A stretch of 64,000 nt of DNA. It comes from CAWDMC01 sp963803295 (GTDB taxonomy: Bacteria; Acidobacteriota; Terriglobia; UBA7540). This document shows positions 1-9,330 of this stretch, piece after piece (position 1 is the stretch's first letter; each line of letters begins with the position of its first letter). The translations under genes were made by a program, and so were the position numbers. Location: contig CAWDMC010000005.1 in NCBI GenBank assembly GCA_963803295.1, forward strand, positions 202,474-266,473, read 5' to 3'. The notes beneath the pieces are model-generated. The model was not told the DNA's origin and ran no database searches. It saw nothing but the letters and a program-made list of their open reading frames with translations.

Positions 1-1
1 G

Positions 2-904
2 CTGCTGCCGGTGCTGCACGCCGTCATCCGGTTGTACCACCGCGACCAGGTGCGCGTGATCGAGGCCCATTGGCGCAAAACCCGGCCCGGTCTGGTGGTG
101 TCGGTAGTGCCCAATTTTAATCGCGCCATGCTGGAAGCTCTGCGCCGGGTGAGTACGACGGTACCGATGGTCACCGTGCTCACGGATCTAGCCGACTACC
201 CTCCCCACATGTGGATGGAACCGCAGGAGCAATACTGGATTTGTGGAAGCGAACGCGCGGTCGAGCAGGCGCGTGCTCTGGGCATCGCCGAACGATGGAT
301 CCGCCGGACCAGCGGGATGATCGTGCATCCGCGATTTTACCAGCCGTTCACGGTCGACCGCGGCGCCGAGCGTAAGAAACTGGGCCTCGATCCCAATTTA
401 CCCACCGCAGTGGTGATGTTCGGCGGCCAGGGTTCCAAAGCCATGCTGGGGATCGCGCGCCGCTTGGATGAGTCAAAGATTGAAGTGCAACTTATCTTGA
501 TTTGTGGCCACAACCAGAAGCTTGAAGTCAGGCTCAAAAAGTTGCCGAGCCGCCTGCCTCGCGCGGTGATCGGCTACAGCAAAGAAGTCCCCTACTTCAT
601 GCACCTTTCCGATTTCTTCATCGGCAAGCCGGGTCCCGGAAGCATCAGCGAAGCAACGGTGATGCAGCTGCCGGCGATCGTGGAGCGGAACATTTCGACC
701 ATGCCACAGGAGCGCTACAACGTGGAGTGGTTGCTTCAAAAACAAGTGGGCTTGGCAGTGCGCAACTTCCGGAGCATTGATGAAGCCGTGGCGCAATTGC
801 TCGATCCGGAGAAACTCGCACGCTATCGTGCCAATGCTGCCGCCCTCAACAATCAAGCGGTGTTTGAGGTTGTGGACATTCTGCAAGAGATCTGCACTCT
901 TTAG
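2..904 (+). CDS. Glycosyltransferase, MGDG-synthase/MurG-like, 5' end cut by window
   Basis: Resembles the C-terminal two thirds of the monogalactosyldiacylglycerol-synthase/MurG class of GT-B enzymes, which move a sugar from a UDP-sugar to a lipid acceptor at the membrane. Visible are a Rossmann-type segment around FGGQGSKAM and the UDP-binding segment GKPGPGSISEA followed by a conserved QERYN. The reading frame is open to the first base of the window, so the GTG at 11 is probably internal and the acceptor-binding N-terminal part lies outside. The nearest downstream gene is 160 bases away, so no operon is evident. The sugar and lipid substrates cannot be read from the sequence; the family call is fairly firm and the substrate is open. 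Confidence 0.75.
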   Translation: MLPVLHAVIRLYHRDQVRVIEAHWRKTRPGLVVSVVPNFNRAMLEALRRVSTTVPMVTVLTDLADYPPHMWMEPQEQYWICGSERAVEQARALGIAERWIRRTSGMIVHPRFYQPFTVDRGAERKKLGLDPNLPTAVVMFGGQGSKAMLGIARRLDESKIEVQLILICGHNQKLEVRLKKLPSRLPRAVIGYSKEVPYFMHLSDFFIGKPGPGSISEATVMQLPAIVERNISTMPQERYNVEWLLQKQVGLAVRNFRSIDEAVAQLLDPEKLARYRANAAALNNQAVFEVVDILQEICTL

Positions 905-1067
905 AGCGCACCCGAGTCCCTTGGGGGTTATCCCCTGCTCTGCGGACCAATCTCGAGTCCGTAATAGGCCTCGAAAATCCCTATCGTAAGTTGTCGTTCC
1001 GCGGTAGCATAGCCGGCTATCGTTCGTTCCCACAAATTAGCTCATTCTCGATCGTTCTGGAGGTCCC

Positions 1068-2209
1068 ATGAAGAGGATGATTGCAGGACTCTGGTCCAGA
1101 AAGAACTACGAACGATCTGGAAGCACTGCGGACACAAGGATCAAAGCGCTCAAGGAATGCGTCGTCAAACTGGGAGCGCAGATCAAACAGGAAAAAATCC
1201 CGGAGGCCGAGGTCCAGGGGATCCTGGTGGCGCCGGAATACTTCTTCACCAAACCGGACGCGGGGGATTGGGACGGCGCCGCGTTCCTGGCCAGGGCAAT
1301 AAGCCAGGCAGACAAGGAGCAAGCCGTCGCCGGATTCGAAGCCATCAGCAAGTCTTTTCCTTCAATGATGATGATCCCCGGAACCATCGCCTGGAAGAAG
1401 CCCCTGGTTCGTCCGGCCACGGAAGCCCGGAAGAAGATCGCGTTACAGGACAGCGTACCGGTCCACTCAAGACGGCCACCCGGCTGGAAAAGGCCAAGGG
1501 GAGCCTTGCGCACGAGCAGTCTTCAAAGGGCGAGCAAATGGGCGGGGCGAGAAAGCCCAGTCCCGATTTGAGGGGTAACTTGGAGCAGTGGGTTAAGCTC
1601 TATTACAGTCCAGCAACCGATGATGAGCTCGATCAGTTGGTGACAGATGTCCTCCACGATGATAAGGAGCTGCAGGACGTCTTCAACTGGTGCGGTCTCG
1701 ATAAGAGTCACTATTCGGAGATTCCCACCCTGGCTGACAAGATGGCGCTGCTGACCACGGGAAGCTACATCATGCGCAACACCGCTTACGCCCTGCTGAA
1801 TGGCAAAGTGCGGTTCAAATACAATAAGCAGGGCGATTTCCACGAAGCGATTGGAGACGGCGGGACCGTTTTCCTTCCGGGCGCAAAGACAGGCATTGCC
1901 GTGATTGCCGGCATCAGGTTCGGATTCGAGATCTGCCTGGATCACAACGTCAGCTATCTCAAACCTCCCGTGGCCGATCCCACCGATGGAAGAGATCTTC
2001 ATATCGTGACGTCGGCAGCGGTGGAGAACAACGACAATCACATGTTCGTGCATCCGGGAGGATATTTTCTGCATGCCTCAACCAATCACGGTTGGACTGC
2101 CGTGTATCACAACCACTACAAGAACGGGCTCACCAGACTGACGCCACCGTACGCCAGTGAGACAGTCGACGGCGACCCGCTGGAATTCTGGAAGATTGAA
2201 TTGCCCTGA
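1068..2209 (+). pseudogene. Carbon-nitrogen hydrolase (nitrilase-like), one frameshift
   Basis: Two overlapping frames together make one nitrilase-superfamily protein of about 380 residues. The first (from ATG 1068, preceded by GGAGG at 5-base spacing) carries VAPEYFF, whose Glu fits the catalytic glutamate of the Glu-Lys-Cys triad. The second, running to 2209, carries GFEICLDHN, whose Cys fits the nucleophile. The switch lies between about 1445 and 1475: frame 3 turns into low-complexity Arg/Pro sequence while frame 2 becomes sensible (TGPLKTATRLEKAKG). Such enzymes hydrolyse amides or nitriles; the substrate is unknown. A single one-base indel separates it from an intact gene, so recent inactivation or a sequence error are both possible. 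Confidence 0.7.
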
Positions 2210-2419
2210 GTAACAGGAGCCGACGAGCGCGGCCCCTGTCATCGTTTGGCTCGCCCGCACGTCCCTTGAGGGCTTCCGGATGGCCGGTATCACCCTACAA
2301 CCAATGAGGGACTGGACACCACCCCTGTACCCCTCGCAGGCCGCGGTATTCAAACGAAACCAAAGGAAGGTCATCGACGCGATTGACTCCGAGCGCCCCT
2401 CTCGCCCAAAATTGGGTGC

Positions 2420-3340
2420 ATGGCTGATGGAGCCAACAGCTCCGCGCTACCTCGGTTCGGAGTCAGGCCCATTCGGACTCTGCTGGGCCGCATTCGCACT
2501 ACGCTCGAAATGATCAAATTCGAGCACTCGGTGTTCGCCTTGCCGTTCGCCCTGACCGGCGCCTTCCTGGCCCTCGGCGGATGGCCAACCTGGCGCCAGA
2601 TTCTCTGGATCGTCGTGGCCATGGTAGGCGCTCGCAGCGCCGCTATGACTTTCAATCGCATTGTCGACGTGAGGTTCGATCGGCTGAATCCACGCACCAA
2701 AGGGCGTGCCTTGATCTCGGGCAGGCTAAATAAGGGCTTCGCCGTTGGGTTCACACTTCTCTCCTGCACACTCTTGGTGGTGGGGGCGTGGCAACTAAGT
2801 CCGCTTGCCTTCAGGCTTTCGCCGGCGGCCCTGGCAGTGCTGCTGGGTTATTCATATACGAAGCGCTTCACCTGGTGCTCCCATCTGGTGCTGGGGGTCT
2901 GCCTGGGACTCGCGCCCGTTGCCGCTTGGATAGCGCTACGCGGTGACGTCATGGCGCCCGTCCTGTTGCTGGGCGCGGCAGTCGTCTGCTGGGTTGCGGG
3001 CTTTGACTTGATCTATGCCTGCCAGGATGTTGCTGTTGACCGGCAGATCGGGCTGCGCTCGTTTCCCGCACGGTTTGGGGTGCCGGCAGCGCTCTACGCC
3101 TCGATCGTGTTGCACGCGATCATGCTGGCGCTGCTCGTGGAGGTGGCTCACCTTTCGCATCTCGGGTGGATCGCCCATGCCGGCCTCGCCGCCGTGGCCG
3201 GGCTGCTGTTCTATGAGCACTCGCTGGTCCGGCCTTCGGACCTCTCCCGCGTGAATGCTGCTTTTTTCACGATCAACGGGTACGTGAGCCTGCTGTTTTT
3301 GGTTACGTGGGCCGCGGATTTGTTGGTCCGTGGTCGATAA
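2420..3340 (+). CDS. ubiA: UbiA-family polyprenyltransferase
   Basis: Integral membrane prenyltransferase that attaches a polyprenyl chain to an aromatic ring in quinone biosynthesis. The 306-residue length and about eight hydrophobic helices fit the family. The first Mg-diphosphate motif is NRIVDVRFD near residue 78 and the second is YACQDVAVD near residue 199, both with the expected Asp spacing. It belongs to the subgroup often annotated as 4-hydroxybenzoate polyprenyltransferase; in Acidobacteriota the acceptor may instead be a futalosine-pathway menaquinone precursor. The start could be ATG 2420 or the internal ATG at 2510 just before the first helix. It stands alone on the plus strand, with a convergent small gene immediately downstream. 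Confidence 0.85.
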   Translation: MADGANSSALPRFGVRPIRTLLGRIRTTLEMIKFEHSVFALPFALTGAFLALGGWPTWRQILWIVVAMVGARSAAMTFNRIVDVRFDRLNPRTKGRALISGRLNKGFAVGFTLLSCTLLVVGAWQLSPLAFRLSPAALAVLLGYSYTKRFTWCSHLVLGVCLGLAPVAAWIALRGDVMAPVLLLGAAVVCWVAGFDLIYACQDVAVDRQIGLRSFPARFGVPAALYASIVLHAIMLALLVEVAHLSHLGWIAHAGLAAVAGLLFYEHSLVRPSDLSRVNAAFFTINGYVSLLFLVTWAADLLVRGR

Positions 3341-3347
3341 GAAGGTC

Positions 3348-3617
3348 TTACTGAAGTTGTTTCGATCCCATGACTTCCTGAAAAACCAGTGAATCAAAAA
3401 TGGCGAGGACGTGCTTGCGATAGGCAAGAATACGCTCAACCGTCGCCTGGTACCATGGGTCGCGGATAGCCAAGCGGTTCCAGCGGTCGAGCACTTGGGG
3501 AGGCACGTCGATGTCTTCCCGGAGCTTCTCTAGCGGGTAGCCTCGCAGAAAGAGTCCGTAGAAGAAGGCAGCTTCATATCGTGGTTCAGTGAGGTTCGTG
3601 TCGGTAGGTAGACTCAT
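3348..3617 (-). CDS. Small conserved protein of unknown function
   Basis: An 89-residue protein that I cannot assign. It is probably a real gene: AAGGA lies five bases before the ATG at 3617, and the sequence is balanced and protein-like, with aromatic and charged residues (EAAFFYGLFLRGYPLEKL, then VPPQVLDRWNRL). No membrane segment, signal peptide or zinc site is seen; it is predicted helical and soluble. It converges on the ubiA-like gene with an 8-base gap and is divergent from ffh, so it may share the promoter region upstream of ffh. Confidence 0.6.
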   Translation of the reverse strand: MSLPTDTNLTEPRYEAAFFYGLFLRGYPLEKLREDIDVPPQVLDRWNRLAIRDPWYQATVERILAYRKHVLAIFDSLVFQEVMGSKQLQ

Positions 3618-4041
3618 ATCGTTCCTTCAAACAGCCACAACAGCGGCTCGGGAACCATTTGGGTACTCCCGCCGCACTCGCCGGCGCGCCACCCCCCTTT
3701 TCGGGGCGCGAAAGGCTATCTTAAACCCTTTGTCAAGACGGCGACTCCAGTTTTGGGAGACCGCCTTAGGGATTCGCTGGAGCCCTCCGCCCCTCCAAGA
3801 GTCGATTGGATGACCTTGGAGTAGATATGGACGCGAGCTTTTTGGTGAAGGTTGGCTGGAAGGGCGGAAGTGAAGACTCCTATCTCTCTCTTAGTTAGCC
3901 TGGTGTGATCGTTTCCTTGACTTTCCAGTCAAGCGCAACATAGTATTGGATAATGGTGTCTAGGCCCTGCGAGGCCGCGACGCTCCCGTGTGGCCCAAAA
4001 AGGAATACCACTCTGGGTTTCCAAAAATTGGTCGATCACCG
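3618..4041. promoter_or_regulatory. Intergenic region upstream of ffh with plus-strand promoter
   Basis: A sigma-70-like promoter is visible for ffh: TTGACT at 3917-3922, an 18-base spacer and TAGTAT at 3941-3946, giving a leader of about 90 bases. The -35 box is one arm of a perfect inverted repeat (TTGACT, four bases, AGTCAA; 3917-3932), which could be a regulator site. A G+C-rich imperfect hairpin lies near 3683-3712. No SRP RNA or other structured RNA was recognised. Confidence 0.5.
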
Positions 4042-5388
4042 ATGTTTGAAGCGCTTCAAGACAAATTTCAGCGCGTTTTCAAGGACTTACGTGTCCAAGG
4101 GGTACTTAACGAGCAGGCCGTTGACGAAACCCTGAGGGAAGTTCGTTTAGCGCTACTCGAAGCCGATGTTAACTTCAAGGTCGTCAAGGAGTTGCTTGAC
4201 CGCGTCCGGGTCCGGGCCTTAGGCGAGGAAGTCCGAGGCAGTCTCAGCCCTGCCCAAGAAGTCATTCGGATCGTGCGGGACGAATTGGTGGATCTGCTCG
4301 GTGGCGATGCTGCCCTGCTGAATTTCTCCCGCGAATACCCGACCGTGTTCCTGATGGTAGGCCTGCAGGGATCGGGCAAAACCACCACTTCTGGGAAACT
4401 GGCTCTGTGGCTGTCGAAACGGAAGCGGCGTCCGATGCTGGTTTCGACCGACGTCTATCGCCCGGCCGCCCGCGAGCAACTGGCGATCATCGCCAAGGCA
4501 ATTGGCATTCCTGTTTTTGCGGGCGAGGGCATGGATTCACCCATCGAGCTGGCAATGGCCGCTCGTAAGGACGCTGGCGACCGCGGACATGACGTGCTGA
4601 TCGTAGATACGGCCGGCCGCTTGCATATCGACGAACTGCTGATGCAGGAAGTGACCAACCTGAGGACTCGGCTGCGTCCGACCGAAGTGCTGCTGGTGGC
4701 CGACGCCATGATCGGCCAGGATGCCGTCAAGAGCGCCCAGGAATTCCACGAACGACTGGGCACGACGGGCGTGATCCTATCGAAGCTCGACGGTGACGCG
4801 CGTGGCGGCGCGGCTCTTTCCATTCATCATGTTACGGGCCAGCCCATCAAGTTTGTCGGCGTCGGTGAAAAATACGACGCGCTGGAGGTCTTTCACCCCG
4901 ATCGCGTCGTGTCCCGCATCATGGGTATGGGTGATGTTCTCTCGCTGATCGAAAAGGCCGAAGAGACGATAGATAAGCAGAAGGCACTTGAGGTCCACCG
5001 CAAGCTACAGACAGACACCTTTACACTGGAGGACTTCCGCGATCAGCTCCGCCAGATGCGCAGCATAGGTTCTGTCGACCAGATGCTGGGCATGCTTCCT
5101 AAGATCGGGATTTTCAAAGACGCCGGTAAAGTCAAGGTGGACGAAAAGGAGTTGATCCACATCGAGGCGATTATCAACTCGATGACCAAGAAGGAACGGG
5201 CTCATCACGAGATCATCAATGGGAAACGGCGGAAGAGGATTGCCAAAGGTAGTGGCACCAGCGTCCAGCAGGTGAATCAATTACTGAAGCAATACGTGCA
5301 GACTGCCCGGATGATGAAGACCTTGAGCAAGGGTATGTTTGGTCGCCAGTTAAGCAAGATGAAACTGCCGGGAATGCCGGTAAATTGA
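4042..5388 (+). CDS. ffh: Signal recognition particle protein Ffh (SRP54)
   Basis: GTPase that binds signal sequences and 4.5S RNA and delivers ribosome-nascent chains to FtsY at the membrane. The start chosen, MFEALQDKFQRVF at 4042, matches the conserved start of the N domain; an upstream in-frame ATG at 3988 would add 18 unrelated residues. NG domain: P-loop GLQGSGKTT near residue 107, DTAGR near 189, and SKLDGDARGG near 247. The Met-rich M domain closes with GMFGRQLSKMKLPGMP. At 448 residues it is standard length. It heads the block that continues with rpsP, khpA, rimM, trmD, rplS and rnhB, all on the same strand. Confidence 0.97.
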   Translation: MFEALQDKFQRVFKDLRVQGVLNEQAVDETLREVRLALLEADVNFKVVKELLDRVRVRALGEEVRGSLSPAQEVIRIVRDELVDLLGGDAALLNFSREYPTVFLMVGLQGSGKTTTSGKLALWLSKRKRRPMLVSTDVYRPAAREQLAIIAKAIGIPVFAGEGMDSPIELAMAARKDAGDRGHDVLIVDTAGRLHIDELLMQEVTNLRTRLRPTEVLLVADAMIGQDAVKSAQEFHERLGTTGVILSKLDGDARGGAALSIHHVTGQPIKFVGVGEKYDALEVFHPDRVVSRIMGMGDVLSLIEKAEETIDKQKALEVHRKLQTDTFTLEDFRDQLRQMRSIGSVDQMLGMLPKIGIFKDAGKVKVDEKELIHIEAIINSMTKKERAHHEIINGKRRKRIAKGSGTSVQQVNQLLKQYVQTARMMKTLSKGMFGRQLSKMKLPGMPVN

Positions 5389-5652
5389 GACCCCAAGTTT
5401 ACATAGCCCGTTTTTCCGAGGAAATCATCTCGTTATTATAAAGTTTGACAGAGCTTTCGATCTTCTGATCGCTTTTGTAATGCAATTGTGACATGATCGC
5501 TGTCGTCGGTTCCCGTTGTGGCAGCCAAGCGTCAGCAGGGTCAAGTGATACGACATCAAATGCGCCGGCCTGCGAAGCCCGGAATGGCTATTTTACCGAC
5601 TCCCGGCGAAGCAAGGAGTTGGCCGGGAACTGTAGACTTGAGGGGGTTTTCT

Positions 5653-5922
5653 TTGTTGAGAATACGATTGGCTCGAACCGGAGCCAAGAAGCAAGTGAGT
5701 TATCGAGTCGTGGTCATCGACCGGGAAAAGGCGCGCAACGGCCGCTTTGTCGAAATTATAGGACACTATAACCCGCGGCGCAACCCAGCTGAGATCATGG
5801 TGAAACACGACCGGGTGGAGTACTGGCTGAAGAAAGGCGCACAGCCTTCTGAGACGGTCCGCAGCTTTTTGAAGAAGAGCCCGACGGCACCTGCGAATAC
5901 GGAGGCTACAAGCCAGAGTTAG
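5653..5922 (+). CDS. rpsP: 30S ribosomal protein S16
   Basis: Primary 16S rRNA-binding protein of the small subunit body. The family signature is clear: IRLARTGAKKQ, then YRVVVIDREKARNGR and GHYNPRRNP. Upstream in-frame codons look non-coding, so the start is a TTG at 5653 (or 5656), six bases after the purine-rich AGGGGG at 5641-5646; this gives 89 residues, the usual length. A longer reading from 5518 would add 45 atypical residues. The C-terminal tail (about 15 residues, Ala/Thr/Ser-rich) is unconserved. It lies 264 bases after ffh and 104 before khpA. Confidence 0.93.
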   Translation: MLRIRLARTGAKKQVSYRVVVIDREKARNGRFVEIIGHYNPRRNPAEIMVKHDRVEYWLKKGAQPSETVRSFLKKSPTAPANTEATSQS

Positions 5923-6026
5923 GAGTCGCCCGTTCATGGCCCGGCACGGGTTCGCCTGCCACTTCGGCTCCACAAGTTCTGTGTAGCAGTGCAACAAGTG
6001 ACAAGACACCGCCAGGGGAGGGCCAG

Positions 6027-6257
6027 ATGAAGGAGCTAATCGAAGATATCGCGAAGGCGCTCGTGGATAATCCCGACCAAGTTCAGGTCAAAGCTGTTGA
6101 AGGTGAACAGGTTACTGTTTTGGAACTTCGTGTCCATCAGTCGGACCTGGGTAAGGTTATCGGCAAACAGGGTCGCACAGCCCGTTCGATCCGCACTATT
6201 CTGGGGGCAGCGGGTATGAAGCTCAAGAAGCGCTTCACCCTGGAGATCCTGGAATAA
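6027..6257 (+). CDS. khpA: KH-domain RNA-binding protein KhpA (YlqC family)
   Basis: A 76-residue single-KH protein. The GxxG loop that contacts RNA is GKQGR within LGKVIGKQGRTARSIRTIL. The N-terminal helix MKELIEDIAKALVDNPDQV is typical. Its place between rpsP and rimM is the usual one in many phyla. In firmicutes KhpA pairs with KhpB/EloR and affects cell elongation and RNA binding; whether that holds here is unknown. Confidence 0.93.
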   Translation: MKELIEDIAKALVDNPDQVQVKAVEGEQVTVLELRVHQSDLGKVIGKQGRTARSIRTILGAAGMKLKKRFTLEILE

Positions 6258-6504
6258 CAGGTCGGCCGGCTGATCGGCCTTGACTTTAACCCACAGTGGG
6301 ATTTGAAAGGCAGTTTCAGTTCGTCCGCTGGCTCTAGTTCGAAATCAAGGGCAACCCTGGGCAGGGTTGCCCCACATCCGAAGAGAGTCGGACTATCGCA
6401 ACTGCCTATGGCCGTCTAGGCGCGAGGCGTTCCCGTCGCCCCTCCAGCTCAGAGGCACGATTCATTACGACCTGAGGCCTTGAAAGCTTGACAAGTCCAA
6501 TCCC
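6258..6504. repeat. Gap between khpA and rimM with a perfect hairpin
   Basis: The 247-base gap contains GGGCAACCCT (6349-6358) and its exact complement AGGGTTGCCC (6363-6372) around a four-base loop. No T-tract follows, so this is more likely a processing, stability or REP-type hairpin than an intrinsic terminator. Nothing else was recognised. Confidence 0.5.
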
Positions 6505-7089
6505 TTGAACAATCCTTTGCCGGCGCACTCTCCCGAATTTTTGGCGGTAGCTCTAATCGTTCGTCCTCGGGGCCGCAAAGGCGAAGTTATAGCCGAGATT
6601 CTCACGGACTTTCCTGAACGTTTCGAGCAACTACGACAGGTCTATTTGGAGACCCCCGGCGAGCGTCCAGAACTTGCGCATGTGGAGCGCGCCTGGCTTC
6701 ACCAAGGGCGCGTTGTCCTGAAGTTGGCAGGCGTTGACTCGATGGGCGAGGCAGAAACCCTTCGAGGCCGGCATCTTCTCGTACCGTATGGCGATCGTAT
6801 TCCGCTTGCGGAGGGACGCTACTATGTGGCGGATTTGGTGGGCTGCCGCGTGGTGCGTAGACTCCCCGGCTCGGAACAGGAGATCGGCTTGGTCACAGAA
6901 GTCGAAGCCACCGGGGGAGTGGATCTGCTCCACGTAGCCGCATCCGGAGGCAAAGACGGTCGGGATGACGAGATCCTTATTCCGCTAGCCGCGCAAATCT
7001 GCACAAGCATCGATCCCGAAGCCCGGTTGATCGTGGTGAATCCGCCGGACGACCTTTTGGAATTAAACCGGCAGGGCCGGCAGGGATAG
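6505..7089 (+). CDS. rimM: 16S rRNA processing protein RimM
   Basis: Maturation factor for the 3' domain of the 30S subunit; it binds S19. The N-terminal RimM domain (ALIVRPRGRKGEVIAEILTD near residues 17-36) and the C-terminal PRC barrel (YYVADLVGCRVV onward, then ILIPLAAQICTSID) are both present, 194 residues in total. The start is a TTG at 6505; no strong Shine-Dalgarno is seen and slightly later starts are possible. A small insertion rich in Gly/Asp (SGGKDGRDD) lies in the PRC domain. It sits directly before trmD, as is usual. Confidence 0.92.
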   Translation: MNNPLPAHSPEFLAVALIVRPRGRKGEVIAEILTDFPERFEQLRQVYLETPGERPELAHVERAWLHQGRVVLKLAGVDSMGEAETLRGRHLLVPYGDRIPLAEGRYYVADLVGCRVVRRLPGSEQEIGLVTEVEATGGVDLLHVAASGGKDGRDDEILIPLAAQICTSIDPEARLIVVNPPDDLLELNRQGRQG

Positions 7090-7165
7090 GGGGCCTTGCC
7101 TACCTTTCGGTGCCTGGAATACGGTAGCGCGACCCCACACAATGAGAATCTGATAGTCGAGGGCG

Positions 7166-8047
7166 ATGGTTTTCGATATCATAACTATCTTCCCGGATTT
7201 CTTCCGCAGCATCCTGGAACATGGCGTGCTCAAGCGGGCGCTCGGGGGAGGGCAGATCGACATACGCATTCACGATCTGCGAGATTTCACCCATGACGTC
7301 CACCGCACGGTGGATGATCGGCCGTTCGGCGGCGGTCCCGGCATGGTTTTGAAGCCGGAGCCGCTATTCCTGGCGGTGGAGGCGATCCGGTCCGAAGGGG
7401 CAAGAAACTCCGAAGCGATTCCCGCAGAGCGACAGGAATCAAGGCTGGACTTACCGGTGATACTGCTGACACCCCAAGGGCGCCTGTTGCGCCAACCCCT
7501 CGTCGAGAGCCTGGCGTCGGAATCGCGCCTGGTACTTATTTGTGGGCGGTACGAGGGCGTGGATCAGCGAGTCACGGAATTCCTGGTCACCGACGAGATC
7601 TCCATCGGCGACTACGTACTGAGCGGGGGAGAACTGGCTGCGGCTGTCGTCATGGAGAGCTGCACGAGGCTCCTTCCTGGCGTAATGGGCAACGAGGAAT
7701 CGGGATGTTGCGAATCCTTTGCAGCTGCCATGCCATCTAGCCGTGGCCATCGGGACGAGACCTTCCCGGCAGGACTACAGGCCGATTCCGCAACGGGTGC
7801 TCCAACCGTGACGCAGGGACGCAAGCCGGTGGCGGAGTTGCTCGATTTTCCGCACTACACCCGTCCTGCCGATTTTCGTGGGATGCGAGTGCCCGAGGTG
7901 CTGCTTTCGGGCAATCACGAGCAGATTCGGAGATGGCGTCGTCGCCAATCTCTTAAACGGACGTGGCGCCGACGGCCTGAATTGCTTCAGCACTTCCCCT
8001 TAGGGGAAGAAGACCGGCGCATGCTGGAGGAAATCCGAGAAAGCTGA
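7166..8047 (+). CDS. trmD: tRNA (guanine37-N1)-methyltransferase TrmD, with insertions
   Basis: SPOUT methyltransferase that makes m1G37 next to the anticodon and prevents +1 frameshifting. Knot motifs are intact: DRPFGGGPGMVLKPEP, ICGRYEGVDQRV, ISIGDYVLSGGE, and the C-terminal HYTRP and LLSGNHEQIRRWRRRQSL. At 293 residues it is about 40 longer than usual. The extra is mainly a 39-residue segment after NEESGCCESF (around residues 180-218), where other TrmDs pass almost directly to the LLD-PHYTRP segment; a smaller insert lies after residue 75. The inserts keep the frame and are low in conserved residues, so the enzyme is expected to work. Confidence 0.95.
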   Translation: MVFDIITIFPDFFRSILEHGVLKRALGGGQIDIRIHDLRDFTHDVHRTVDDRPFGGGPGMVLKPEPLFLAVEAIRSEGARNSEAIPAERQESRLDLPVILLTPQGRLLRQPLVESLASESRLVLICGRYEGVDQRVTEFLVTDEISIGDYVLSGGELAAAVVMESCTRLLPGVMGNEESGCCESFAAAMPSSRGHRDETFPAGLQADSATGAPTVTQGRKPVAELLDFPHYTRPADFRGMRVPEVLLSGNHEQIRRWRRRQSLKRTWRRRPELLQHFPLGEEDRRMLEEIRES

Positions 8048-8194
8048 ACCCAGTTGTCGCCTTTGAGCACCTTCGCCATGGCTGAAGGCATGCCCTGACG
8101 GGAGCCAAGCCCGCTTTATTCTGTAGTCCTTGTCGGGCTTCTCGACGTTGACGGCAAGTGAAGACTGATACGGCAACTGAGCAGGAGAATCGCT

Positions 8195-8542
8195 ATGAAC
8201 ATGATCGAGAAAATCGAACAGCAGCAAATGAAGACGGACCTTACCAAATTCGTTCCTGGGGACACCGTCCGCGTGCACGTAAAGATCAAGGAAGGCGACA
8301 AGGAACGCATACAGGTGTTCGAGGGAATTGTGATTCGCCAGCGCCACGGTGGAGGTCATGCAACCTTCACGGTGCGTAAGATCTCGTTCGGCACCGGCGT
8401 GGAGCGCATCTTCCCGCTGCACTCGCCCATGATTGAGAAGATCAACGTCGTGCGCTCGGCTCGCGTGCGTCGCGCCAAGTTGTACTACCTGCGCGGCCTT
8501 AAAGGAAAAGCGGCGCGTCTCAAGGAGCGGAGCAACAAGTAG
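8195..8542 (+). CDS. rplS: 50S ribosomal protein L19
   Basis: Large-subunit protein at the 30S-50S interface. A family-typical 115 residues, with FVPGDTVRVHVKIKEGDKER, then QVFEGIVIRQRH and GVERIFPLHSPMIEKI. The ATG at 8195 is preceded by AGGAGA at a good distance. The 147-base leader after trmD contains short G+C-rich inverted segments (around 8099-8140), but no recognised ribosomal leader motif. Confidence 0.96.
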   Translation: MNMIEKIEQQQMKTDLTKFVPGDTVRVHVKIKEGDKERIQVFEGIVIRQRHGGGHATFTVRKISFGTGVERIFPLHSPMIEKINVVRSARVRRAKLYYLRGLKGKAARLKERSNK

Positions 8543-8628
8543 GATAGGTGTCGGGCGCAGGAAACACCCGGTGCTTTGCACCTTACCCCTCGCCCGCCGA
8601 AACGTTGAGACCGGAAACTTCTTTCCCG

Positions 8629-9330
8629 ATGGCACCGACTCCTCAGTTTATTTGCACCCGGCGCCTGGAATCCGCGATGTGGCGCCGTGGGCTGCGTCTG
8701 GTGGCTGGCTGCGATGAAGCCGGGCGAGGATCGCTGATCGGCCCTGTTTTCGCAGCCGCGGTCATACTTGACCCGGCACGGCATATCCCCGGAATTGACG
8801 ATTCGAAGAAGCTGACGCCAGAGGTACGCCAGGAACTTGATGCCAGGATACGGGCCAAAGCAGTGGCGTTCAGCGTTACCTCAGAGTCGGCTGCCGAGGT
8901 GGATGTCCTGAATATCTTTCAGGCCTCGCGGCGTGCCATGATCCGCGCCTTGCAGTCCCTGGTTCCCGCGCCGGAGTTTGTGTTCACCGACGCCATGCGC
9001 CTCTCGGGTTGGGGCGATGCGGTCGAGTTCAGTACTCCTTACCGTGCCATCGTCCACGGCGACGCCCGATGCGTTTCGATTGGGGCGGCCTCGATCCTCG
9101 CCAAAGTGGCGAGGGACGCCCACATGGTGAGTCTCGATAGCCTCTATCCCCAATATCAGCTCGCTCGCAACAAGGGTTACTGCACTCCCGAACATCTGGA
9201 AGGCCTGGCCAAGCATGGACCCTGCCCCGAGCATCGCCGGAGCTTCGATCCGGTGAAGAGCTATTACCTGCCTCTGTTCCCCTATTCACCAGAGGCCACC
9301 GAAGAGGGCATTTCCGGCCAGCCTGCTTGA
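8629..9330 (+). CDS. rnhB: Ribonuclease HII
   Basis: Removes ribonucleotides from RNA-DNA hybrids and single misinserted ribonucleotides. Catalytic acidic residues are visible in AGCDEAGRGSLIGPV (Asp-Glu), in FTDAMRLSGW and in AKVARDAHM. The metal-binding GDARCVSIGAASILAKV is well conserved. The start is set at ATG 8629 (MAPTPQF), giving 233 residues; an in-frame GTG at 8548, just after the rplS stop, would add 27 unlike residues with no proper ribosome-binding site. It ends the ribosomal block. Confidence 0.93.
   Translation: MAPTPQFICTRRLESAMWRRGLRLVAGCDEAGRGSLIGPVFAAAVILDPARHIPGIDDSKKLTPEVRQELDARIRAKAVAFSVTSESAAEVDVLNIFQASRRAMIRALQSLVPAPEFVFTDAMRLSGWGDAVEFSTPYRAIVHGDARCVSIGAASILAKVARDAHMVSLDSLYPQYQLARNKGYCTPEHLEGLAKHGPCPEHRRSFDPVKSYYLPLFPYSPEATEEGISGQPA

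Noticed and set aside
3640..4041. SRP RNA (ffs) gene upstream of ffh
   Set aside because: The conserved GGAA/GNAR tetraloop helix of SRP RNA was not found; only a promoter and a G+C-rich hairpin are visible.
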